Positions 12,001 to 20,606 of a stretch of 64,000 nt of DNA are shown here, in pieces. Source of the stretch: Haematococcus lacustris (taxonomy: Eukaryota > Chlorophyta > Chlorophyceae > Chlamydomonadales > Haematococcaceae); contig JASKMD010000031.1 in the NCBI GenBank assembly GCA_030144725.1, positions 893,727 to 957,726 on the forward strand, read 5' to 3'. The position numbers and the translations under genes were made by a program. How positions within the stretch are numbered: the stretch's first letter is position 1; each line of letters opens with the position of its first letter. Under the pieces are notes generated by a model. The model worked only from the letters and a program-made list of their open reading frames with translations, was not told where the DNA came from and did not search any database.

Positions 12001-15000
12001 AGAGGATTGCAATCGTCCAGCCCAGTGCTGTGGTAAGAGCAGGCCCATAACAGGCTTGAAGAAGCCATGCAGAGCACCATGTCTGCAAGTTCTCCATGCA
12101 CGCCTCTTATGCACGTGTCATTTCACCCAGCACATGTGTAGTTACGAATGCTCCTCTTATAGCACTGCTGCTCCTGCCTTGCTGCTGCCATGCTGCCGCC
12201 ATGCATGCTGATCACTGATACTGCTGCTGCCCTCCTGCTGTCTTGCTGTGCTGTGCTGCACTGCAGTGTATTCCTTTGCCATCGTGATGTGGGAGATGCT
12301 GACCTGGCAACAACCTTACGAGGACATGATGTCTGTTCAGGTAAGCATGAATGGCAACAAAGGTTTGGATGGCAGCAGCAGCAGCAGCACCAAAAGCGGT
12401 ATGATTACCCAAAGTAGAAAGCACACGTTTAGCAGCCAAGCCCCAACCTTCCCTTAACTCAGCGCGTCTCAACGCTCCTGACAAATGCTGCAGCATGTTA
12501 ATAGGGCCAGTCAGCGTCACCTGCTGCAGTCATTGCTGTTCTTGCTATGACGGGTGCTGCATCTACCTCTGCTATCTGCCACGCCCCTGCCATTCCCGCT
12601 GCTGCCTATGACATGGATGTGAGCTGCCACCGTGTTGCGGGCTGTAGGTCATCTTCTCCACAGTCACAGACAACTACCGCCCCTACATGCCCAGTGATGC
12701 TGAAGTGCCTGGAAACCCCGGCATCACCCTGCCTGACTACAAGGCCCTCATTGAGCTGTGCTGGTCGGCAGATGCACGCAAACGGCCCTCCTTTAAACAG
12801 CTGGTGGTCGATCTTCAGGTCAGGATGGGCATAGGTAGCGGAAGACTGGGCGATAGCAGGCGGTGGCAGGCGGTGACAGGCGATGGCATCCATTGCCTTG
12901 CTTGCCAAATGTCAGCCAAGAGGGGCAAGGCTGAGCGGTGGTGGTGGTGGTGGTGTTCAACAGGGCTGGAGTTAGGGCAGTGGCAGTCGCCAAGCTCGGC
13001 GCATGTGCACCCTTAACCTTTTCTGACAGCAGCAGCAGCAGCAGTACCAGCACCACCACTACCACCATCTTGCTATCATCTCCAGTGCATGCAGCTAGTG
13101 AACATGGTGTGGGCGCCAATGTAGCAACAGGATGCAAGGCATGGTAGTAGCTGGCACTGCACAGTCAAGCATCCAATTGCAGTCAGTCCCATTCCTCAGT
13201 GCTGTGGAGGCCGTCACCACCTTCCTCACCTATATGCCCACAACTGTAAGCAATAGTCTGCCATACGCCTGTTGACAAACCTGATGAAGGTATTGCCAAG
13301 GCTGCTGCTGAGCCCTGGGCCCTGCTGCTTGCGTGCTTCAGGCCATGCGGGATGTGGAGTCTCGCGCAAAGGCCCATGCAGCTTCCCGCACCCGTACCCC
13401 CTCTGCAGCCCGATTACACCCCCCGCCCGCTGCTGCCGCCGCCGCTGCCCCAGCCCATGGCATGGGTGGCAACAGCAACGATGTGCTCCCCTTCCCTACC
13501 CCTCCCCATCCTCCCGCTGCAGCTCCCCCAGTGGGCGGTGCAGTGGGGGGCCCAATGTTTCTGCGGGCGGCCAGCCAGGCGACCAGCAGCAGCAGCGGGG
13601 AACTCCACAACCCTGCAGGGTCAGAGCAGGGCTGCTCCCTGGTGGTTGGCCCCCACACACCCCACAACAGCCAGCGGCAGCAGCAGCAGCAGCAGCCTGG
13701 GGCACCTCCCTCAACCTTGGGCACCGGTGGCACCAGCAGCAGCTCCCAGCTCCCTGTCAACCTGCCACACAGGGAATCGACGACACCACACACAACAACC
13801 AGCTACTTGAACAGCTGGGCAGCCACTGCAGCCGCCAGTTGGTCAGAGTTGGAGCAGAAGGGTGTGAAAGCAGCAGTGGGCTCTGCTGCTGAGCAACCTG
13901 GGCACGCCACCACCACCCCAGCTGCTGCTACAGGCTGCACCCATCCCAGTGGCCCCCCAAGGCATCCCACGGGGGCAACTGTGCGGGGAGGCGGTGGCAG
14001 GGGGTTCAGCGCCTTGGGATCAGGCAGCTCAGGCTACAGCCAGCACTCCATGCGGCACGGCATGGAGGCCATATCTGAGGAGAGGAGCCTTGGCAAGGAC
14101 TCACTGCTGGACTCCAGCTATATGGGGGCTGCAGCAGCAGCAGCGCATGAGGCACCAGGCCAGGCCATGGCTGGGCAGGGAGAAGCTGGCTTGGGTGGGC
14201 GCACACAGCTGGCTGTGCAGGCAAGCACAGCCAGCGGCCTTGCAGTACCGAGGACAGGGGTGGCAGGGAGAGGGGACTCTTCCGGCAAAGTTGGGTCACC
14301 TGACCTGGCGCCTCCACCTCCTGCCCCTGCTGCCCCACAGCTGGTCAACGGGTCAAAGGTGCATGGGGGTGGGGCAGTGGCACTCACCGCCACGGTGCCT
14401 GCAGCAGTCCAGCGCAGCTTCAGGTCACCCTTTGACAACCAGCCTTCCCCCAGCCCAGCCAGCCCACCCCCTGCTTTAAACCACACAGTTGCGGGGGCCC
14501 AGCTGGGCCGACCTGCCTTCAGATCGCCATTTGACAACGCCCTTCCGCCCAGCAGCAAGACTGAGGTGCAGGGCCAAGCAGGGGTAGGCTCAGAGGGCTC
14601 TCAGCCACCCATTGAGCCCCCTTACCCTCCTCAACAGCCACTGCCCACAGCCCAACCTCCCTTGCCTTCTTCCCAGCCCGCCTCAGGGGCTGCGACAACC
14701 CGTCCCCGACCAGCCTTCAAATCTCCATTTGACAACACCCTCCCTTTTAATGACAGTCCTGTCTTGCCTGAAGGGGGCGACCAGCAGCCCCACATAGGCA
14801 GCCAGAGCCCTCCTACCCGCACAGCTGGTTCTGCTGTAGCCGCCCCTGCTGCAGGCGGGGCAGCAGCTGTCCCTGCCGCTAGAATACCTCCCTGGCGCTG
14901 CTTTGTCTCCCCTTTTGACAATGCAGCCGTGCCCTGCTCAGACAGCCGCAGCGACCAGGCAGCTCAAGCCCCGCTAGCCCCGCTTGCCTCCACAATGGTC

Positions 15001-18000
15001 GACCTGGCCGGCACCCCCGCATCAGAGGCAAGCAGGGTCGGCCTCCCCCCTGTCATACCCAAACCACGTGCCACCTTCCGCTCCCCTTTTGACAATGCCA
15101 GTGGCAGTGACAGTGCAGCCAGCCAGCCAGCCGCCCCCCAGCCACCCAGTAAAGCCCGCACTGGGTTTGTGTCTCCTTTCAGCAACAACCTGCCCTTCCC
15201 AGACGAGGATGAGTCAGCGCCAGTCCGCCCTCCAGGTGTCATGCCCGTCAAGGAGGCAAGGTCGTCAGCACACAATGCGGCAGGCCCTGCAGTCGATGCT
15301 GTCACGGCCGGCACAGCAACAGCCAGCGCAAGCCTTGCAGCAGGCCTGGGCGTGGAGGCAGGCGAGCGAGTGTCCTCTAGCAGCCAGCGGCAGCGGCAGC
15401 AGCAGCAGGCTGGCGGTCCACATGGTGCGGAGCTGCTGTGGAAGGACAAGGGCATGCTGAGCACCAGCTTTGTGATGCAGGGCAACCTGCTGGACATTGA
15501 TGACGGGGAGGACCCTTTGGCTGCTTACCGCTCAGGTGGGGCCATGCACTGCCAGTTGCGCGCAAAGGCTGGCTAGCAGCCTCTCACACACTGTGATTCA
15601 TTGCAAGGGCGGTAATTAGAATGGAATGGACCAAATCCAATTGATTTTCAAGCACGCCTGCAATCTGTTACTTTGCCAGTGGGTGGTTGCTGGCAGGCGC
15701 CAGGCAACCCTAAGACAGCAAATCCCTTATCATCACCCGTGAGGCCCATCACCCTCAAGGGGCATTACCTGTGTGAGCTTCCAAAAGAGCGCCTCCTGAC
15801 ACAAACACCCCCTACTGACACCACGGCTGACACAAACACACAGCCTGCTGACACAAACACCACTCCTCCTTCGCCTCCCGCTGCTCCTGCTGCTACAGGG
15901 ATGCTGGACACCTCCCTGGGCATGACAACCTTCGACATAGGGCAGCCAGCGTCACCCTTCGCCACAATGCTGCATGCACAACGCAATCCGTGGATGCCAC
16001 GACCTACACACCAGCTCCCAGACCCTAATCGTCCCACCCCCCCCTTACCCGCACCCCCCCTCCCCCAGCTCCTGCTCCCCCCACCCCACCTAGCCCCCTC
16101 CCCTCCCCACGACTCCCCTGCCCTGGGTATCTGCTCTCCCCCAAGCCAGGCTGCCACACCAGGGCACAGCCAGGGAGGCTTGGGCAGCAGCAGCCACACC
16201 ACAGACACCTCAGCTGGAGCCAGCTGGAGCACCCCAGAGCTGCTGCCCAGTGCCGCCACACCCACCCCTAGCTCAGGTCAGGGTCTCTGGCCTAGGCAGG
16301 CCGCGCGCCCTGCCTTGCCTGCTTGGCCAGGCCCACAGCCAGACCTCCCTGCTTGGCCAGGCCAGCAGCCAGACCCCCCTGCTCTGCCTGACGGAGGGAC
16401 TGGTCAACTAGAAGACGGAGCAGATGCAGGGGCAGGGCAGGAGCGGGGCCAGGGTAGGGGGCTTGTGCAGGGTGAAAGCTGGCAGCAAAGCCAGGGAGAG
16501 GGCCAGGGGGAAGGGGAAGGGGAGGGCCAGGAGGAGGGTAACCGGGCGCGGCAGCCTCGCTCGCAACGATTACCCACGTTAGTACTTGGTGGTTCAGCCT
16601 CCCCCATTGCGCAGCTGCAGCAGCAGTGGCAGCAAGGGTCACCAGGAGAGGTGGAGGGGCTGGTGGTGGGGTTGAACCCCAGGGGTGAGTCGGGCCAGGC
16701 GCAGGGGATTGAAGGAGGGCGCTGGTCAGGAAGACCACAGTCACAGCAGCTCAGGACATCTATGGACCAGGGTGCAGGCCTGGACGCACACAGGCCCGCA
16801 AGCTCAGGCTGCCTGACCCAGCTGCCTCGGGCCCTCCCCTCCCAGCTCCAGCAGCAGCAGCTGACCCCAGAGCCAGGGGTGGTCACACCTGATCCCAGGG
16901 TGGGTGTGGCAGGACACGGGCTGGGTGAGAGTGCAGGTGTTCAAGTAGGGGAGGGGGGTTGCGCCCAGCTCAACCAGGGGGCCATGCCAGCAGTGACCCC
17001 CCTGCCTGACTCCAGCCTCCCACCAGCTGGCCGCAGCTGGGTCGGCAGCAACCGCGCCCCTAGCCAAGGCCAGCTGGGCCAAGCAGGTCAGGGGACCCCA
17101 GCTCGCAGCCGCTCAGGCACCAGTGCTGGTGGGATGTGCAGTCCTGCTGGCAGCGGCCATCTGGTCGGCGCAACACAGGGCAGCACCGCCAGCCCCATTC
17201 AGGCCAGCTGCCTGCCCGAGCTGCAACCCGGGCTGCTGGGCCTGGCTCAGCTTCTGTCCCCCCGCCCTCCACAACACCAGCTGCTGCCTAGCCCTGGGGA
17301 CCATGTGTCACAGTTCAAACAGCCTGGGGAAACACCAGGTCAAGCAGGCTGGCCGCCGGTCAAGCAGCCACGGCAGCCTTGGCCTCCACTGAACGGGCAG
17401 CCAGGCAGCAGCTCCTCCCCCCCTGGGTGTGCTGCAGAGGGTGTGGTGTCAGGGAACAGCTGCACAACCCAGGTGCAGGGATCCACTCCTTGGCCCGCAC
17501 CTTCTCATGCCATGGGGCAGCGCGTGTCCCTGGCTGGGTCTGCTCCACCTGGTCAGGCAGGTCTACAGGCAAGCACCGACTCCTTGCCGCTCGCAGTCCT
17601 GGGGGCTGCCCGGGGGGCTGATGCCCTGCCCGCTGCAGGCAAGCAGCAGCCGCTGTCTTGGCAGCAGCTAGCCTGGCAGCAGCTGGCATCTCACGCACAG
17701 CAGGCGTCGCACACCGCCCCACCACGTCCCGTACCCAAACCTCTCCAACTGCCTCAACCACCCCAACTGTCCCAACCACTTAGTACCCAGTCCGTGTCAA
17801 CAGGCCACTCATCCGCAAACACCCATGTTGCACCACACCCTGCCAGCCAGCCAGCAATAGAGGGTGGACCTGCACCTGGCGCAACAAGAACTTCAGAAGG
17901 CCGGCGCAACTACGCCACCACCACCACTACCACTACCATCATCACCATCACTACGCAAGGAGCCCCAGGCGCTCCTCAGCCCCGGGGCGTCAGCCCCTTT

Positions 18001-18912
18001 GCCACCGCAGCCGTGGCGTGGAAGGACATGAACCCTCTGTGCCAGGGCCCCGGCCTTCCCCCCACTGCTGCCTCCACCCCCCTGCCCAACCCAAGCGCCA
18101 GTCCTAGCGCTGAGGAGGGCGTGGGAGGGGGGAGTGGCCAAGCAGCAGCCACATCCATGCCCCCCACTGCCCCCTTGGAATGGCTCAGTGAGTCCGGCCT
18201 TCTGGCTGGACCCTGCATGGACACCGTCACAGCCCCCTGGCAGCCCCTACCACCAAGGAGGGTGGAGACACGAGCACCAGACGACATCACCCAGCCAGCC
18301 ACTGCACCTGATGTGGCCACCTCCCCTGCTGCTGCCAGCAGAGCAAGTGACAGTAGGAATGCTCCACTGGGAGGGGGGTCAAGAAGCCCCACCTTGGATG
18401 CGGGTCTAATGCCCCAGACCCCAGACCATTCGCTGCCCAGCCTGAAGCTCTGTGGCCCTCCAGCACGGCGACAGCAGCAGCAGCAGCAGCAGGGCGAGGG
18501 CAGCCACACACACACCACCCAGTCACCACCCAGCCCTGCCACCCCCAGCCCTTGCCAAGCACCTGTGGTGGGCAGCCCGTTCCCAGATAAGCTTGCCAGC
18601 CAATGCACCCCTGGCATCCCCCACACCCCACCAAGCTGCCCCTCCCACCCACAAGCCGGAGTAGACCTAGATCCCACAGCTGCCCCTGCTGAAACAGCAG
18701 CGGTCCCAGCCCTGCCTGCTCTGGCTGCTTCCTCCGCTGTTGGAGGTGCGCAGCCGTGTGCTGCCATCCTATTGACTGCCCTGTCCCAGGCCAGCTCAAA
18801 CAGTCAGTCAGGGGCAAAGAGGGAGTCCAGGGAGGCAGATGGGGAGGAGAGAGGAGGGGATATGCAGCCCCTGCGAGGACAAACTGTAGTGGACATGCTG
18901 CTATGGGGTTAG
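491..18912 (+). CDS. Gene A: giant WD40-propeller / TKL-type protein kinase with a long disordered tail
   Basis: Multi-exon gene. Phase-compatible exons: 491-538, 738-825, 905-1053, 1441-1521, probably 1679-1766, 2077-2160, 2441-2912, 3732-3859, 4507-4641, 5122-5462, 5789-5954, 6647-7003, 8696-8903, 9176-10029, 10305-10434, 10791-10885, 11209-11342, 11488-11571, 11826-11932, 12267-12340, 12648-12818, 13342-15535 and 15704-18912. The product reads as an N-terminal helix or coiled coil, a beta-propeller with WD-like blades, a serine-rich linker, a complete TKL/Raf-like kinase domain, and a low-complexity tail with repeated SPFDN motifs. The likely role is a cytoplasmic Ser/Thr signalling kinase whose propeller acts as a docking or sensor module (inference). 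The ATG at 491 is chosen because CAG|GTGCGC after it splices in phase to 738. Uncertain points: the exons between 1521 and 2077, and whether splicing occurs at 15535; without it the protein stops at 15576. Confidence is high for the kinase and lower for the exact ends. Confidence 0.75.
738..1521 (+). other. Gene A N-terminal coiled-coil segment
   Basis: Exons 738-825, 905-1053 and 1441-1521 join in phases 1 and 0. They encode an amphipathic stretch rich in K, E, Q and L (for example REVAEARSTIKKLEQKCEKA), continuing into SELKAIVARAV. The heptad-like spacing of Leu, Ile and Ala suggests a coiled coil that may drive dimerisation of the kinase. No named domain is recognised. Confidence 0.6.
3860..4506 (+). 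other. GC-AG intron of gene A
   Basis: The exon reads ...GNIWTGHQK and ends AAG|GCAAGC. The next exon starts after ACACAG at 4507 (GLLRVRQQGYWEY). Both sides are phase 0 and the joined propeller blade is uninterrupted, while no GT donor gives an open reading. A GC-AG intron is therefore the simplest model. Confidence 0.65.
5981..6055 (+). repeat. (CTGC)n microsatellite in a gene A intron
   Basis: About 19 tandem CTGC units begin 26 bases after the donor at 5955. They lie in the sense orientation of gene A, so the transcript would carry (CUGC)n. It is the smallest of three such sense-oriented intronic arrays in the window. Confidence 0.95.
6452..6615. repeat. Degenerate telomere-like CCCTAA/CCCTGA array in a gene A intron
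   Basis: The segment contains many CCCTAAC, CCTAAACC, CCCTGAC and CCCTGGC units, including plant-type CCCTAAA-like copies, just upstream of the acceptor at 6646. It looks like a decayed interstitial telomeric repeat or a pyrimidine-rich satellite that arose from one. Confidence 0.6.
7054..7688 (+). mobile_element. Degenerate copy of the pogo/Tc1-like element, inside a gene A intron
   Basis: Positions 7054-7360 match, with many substitutions, the reverse complement of 32340-32694, including the TIR-derived start (GCGCCTAAATC against GCACCTAAGTT). Further on, 7565-7630 encodes HFNSGQELKEQVFMRGVENG, clearly homologous to HFYNRQELEEQLSMRAAQYG in the 31.2-32.7 kb copy. The copy lies in sense with gene A in the 1.7 kb intron 7004-8695. 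It is a dead fragment with stops and no intact transposase. Confidence 0.75.
7689..8172. mobile_element. MITE-like palindromic insertions (TA-flanked)
   Basis: TATCCCTTTACATTACGGG at 7700-7718 is repeated in perfect inversion at 7988-8006, flanked by TA dinucleotides, which defines a non-coding unit of about 320 bp. Immediately after it, TATAATGTC near 8011 and GACATTATA near 8157 form a second inverted pair. Both look like small non-autonomous Tc1/mariner-type elements inserted next to the decayed transposon. Confidence 0.7.
9961..12818 (+). other. Gene A protein kinase domain (TKL/Raf-like, HGDLR catalytic loop)
   Basis: The domain is read across ten exons with consistent phases. Visible motifs are the glycine loop GSGAYGRVWLAEW, the VAVKEL lysine (exon 10305-10434), HPNIVRFMAICLDPP, the catalytic loop VIHGDLRSPNLLLD (11209-11571), the metal-binding DFG in KIADFGLAR, the activation/P+1 segment RWTAPEVI, the helix-F region VYSFAIVMWEMLTWQQPYED, and the C-lobe Arg in RKRPSFKQLV. 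All catalytic residues (K, D of HGD, N, DFG, APE) are present, so it should be active. The Arg before the catalytic Asp is replaced by Gly, making it a non-RD kinase. The style is plant/algal TKL (Raf-like MAPKKK). Confidence 0.9.
13342..18912 (+). other. Gene A C-terminal disordered tail
   Basis: Two long exons, 13342-15535 and 15704-18912, are rich in Pro, Ser, Ala, Gly and Gln with poly-Q and poly-A tracts. They join in phase: G at 15535 plus GC at 15704 gives Gly, through a 168 bp GT-AG intron. SPF motifs occur on both sides of the intron, supporting one protein. The last residues are TVVDMLLWG. No globular domain is seen. If the intron is not removed, translation ends at 15576. Confidence 0.65.
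14419..15186 (+). repeat. Array of six F-x-SPF-(D/S)-N motifs
   Basis: Peptides FRSPFDN, FRSPFDN, FKSPFDN, FVSPFDN, FRSPFDN and FVSPFSN start at 14419, 14518, 14716, 14902, 15076 and 15166. Most are preceded by Arg three to four residues upstream, and several are followed by LPP or LPF. The linkers between copies are unrelated low-complexity sequence, so the heptapeptide itself appears conserved. Related SPF motifs (SPFAT twice, SPFPD once) recur near 15950, 17990 and 18575. Confidence 0.9.
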
Positions 18913-19506
18913 GTCACAGGCAAGGCTTTGGCTTGCCTTGGAAGCTTTGGCTTGCTTGAGCTGGTCAAGGCAACCGGTCACGGGTAAGGCAGGGTGGGCA
19001 TGGGTAGCCAGTTTCACCACTATGATGGGGGGTATTAGGCAGCTTGGTCCAGTGGCAGTGGCGTGTCCTGCTCACTAACCCTCTGGCGCATGCAGGTGAC
19101 GTACATGAGTTGGTGTGCACGGTTTGCATGCGGGGAGGTGGGGTAGTGCAGCTATGGCCTTAGTCACGCAGTCAGGGCTCGCCGGCATGCATGGCCCCCG
19201 TCGGTTGATCCTTAGCTATGCAGGGATGAATTATCCATGACGATGAGTGCGATGACAGCACTGAAAGCTAACAGCTAGTAGGCTGTATGGCCGCTGGAGG
19301 TTTTCGTATTTTGCCTGGTTTAGTACCAGCAGACATGTCATTCCGCTTGCAAACAAAGTAACATTTGTGGAAGCGCCCAGTGCGGCTCTCTCGGTGTTTA
19401 TTGCAAGGCATTTGTTATCCCATGGTGGGATGATCATCACTCCATGAATCTATCGGGTTAGGGAATCCCAAGTTGCCACCGCCCGTCTTAATGCACATCG
19501 CGTGAT
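18913..19506. other. Intergenic region downstream of gene A
   Basis: No gene is seen. Positions 18918-18972 contain a 55 bp segment with an internal GCTTTGGCTTGC repeat that recurs almost unchanged at 32887-32942, so transposon-derived sequence begins right after the gene A stop codon. No TGTAA-type polyadenylation signal was found close to the stop. Confidence 0.5.
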
Positions 19507-20606
19507 GGCTAAGAAGAAGCGGAAGGGCACCGACAACAAGAGAAGGGCCCGGCCAAGAAACTGAAAGGTTCGTGCGCGCTGTGTAATAACCCGTCGCTCC
19601 TGTTGGTTCCATCGCAGCGTCCCGTTCCCCCAAAGGGAAACAACGACAGGAGCGCCGGGATGGCTGGGGAACGAAAAGACGTCAGGTGAAAGGGCGCCCC
19701 CGCCTTGTGTGTCGCCGCACTGTTTGTGTCCCCGCATTGTGTCCTGTCTAAGTAGCCTGTCAAAGTGTTTATTGTGCTGACCTCAGGCAATCAAGGTCCC
19801 GGGTGGCGCTGTGCTGCGCGGGTGCAAAAAGACCAAGCGCAAGCCACTGGCGTACCTCCAGCTGCGGGCTGAGGTGCACTCCCAGCTCCGCGTCATCGCC
19901 TAGCTGTTTATGCTCCGCATCTTTCTGACGTGCCTGGTGGGCTACCCCACCACGGGGTATACCTGTGCACCCACACCTCCAGCCGTGCAGCCCCCCCAAG
20001 CCCCTGATGCACCCCCCCTACCCCCACTCCCCCCGCATGCCCCTGCCCAGCCTGCCTCTGCCCAGCCCGCCAGCATGTGGTTGGACAGTGGCTCTGACTC
20101 CGAGTCAGATAGTGACTCTGACACCGAGTCAGACTCCGAACAAGGTGTGGGCCTTGTGTGCATGGCTGCAGTTGGAGAAGGGGATGGCGGGATTGTCCAT
20201 GGAGCGCCATGGGCATGCCAGTCAGCTGGTGGTGTTCTTTGGTGCAGCTAGCATTTGGCACTGGTGGAGGCTGGGGTGGTGATGCGGTGCTGCGTGCCTG
20301 CTGCAAGGTGGTGTGCAGGCCCCGCTGGAGCTGTGCTGGTGGCCAAAGCAGACAGCTCTGCCAGCCAAGGGCAAGGAGTACCCCGGCCTGGGCTACAAGC
20401 GGGTGCGAGCCCGCCTACCCAAGACCCAGCAGTAGCAGCAGCAATAGCACGGCTGTGGCACAGTAATGTGTGCCCCCCCACTTGAGCTATCATCAGCAAG
20501 TAGTGCATGTTTGTCATGCCAACTCTTCACAATAGCCCTCGCGGTCAGGCAGTAGTGTAGGTGGTAGGCACTCATGCACCATGTCCATGTGTATTGGGTA
20601 TACTCC
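19507..20606 (+). pseudogene. TnpB/Fanzor-like relic, family 1 (left part)
   Basis: An ATG at 19507 begins MAKKKRKGTDNKRRARP, a basic nuclear-localisation-like N-terminus that soon meets a stop. A second block (about 19790-19902) reads AVLRGCKKTKRKPLAYLQLR. A third (about 20318-20430) reads LPAKGKEYPGLGYKRVRARLPK followed by a stop, which corresponds to the C-terminus of algal TnpB/Fanzor-like proteins as I remember them. The central nuclease region is missing. The 3' non-coding tail (20461-20606) is shared with 25445-25585 and is cut by the element starting at 20607; it resumes at 23640. This is a non-functional remnant. The Fanzor assignment rests on motif memory. Confidence 0.5.
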
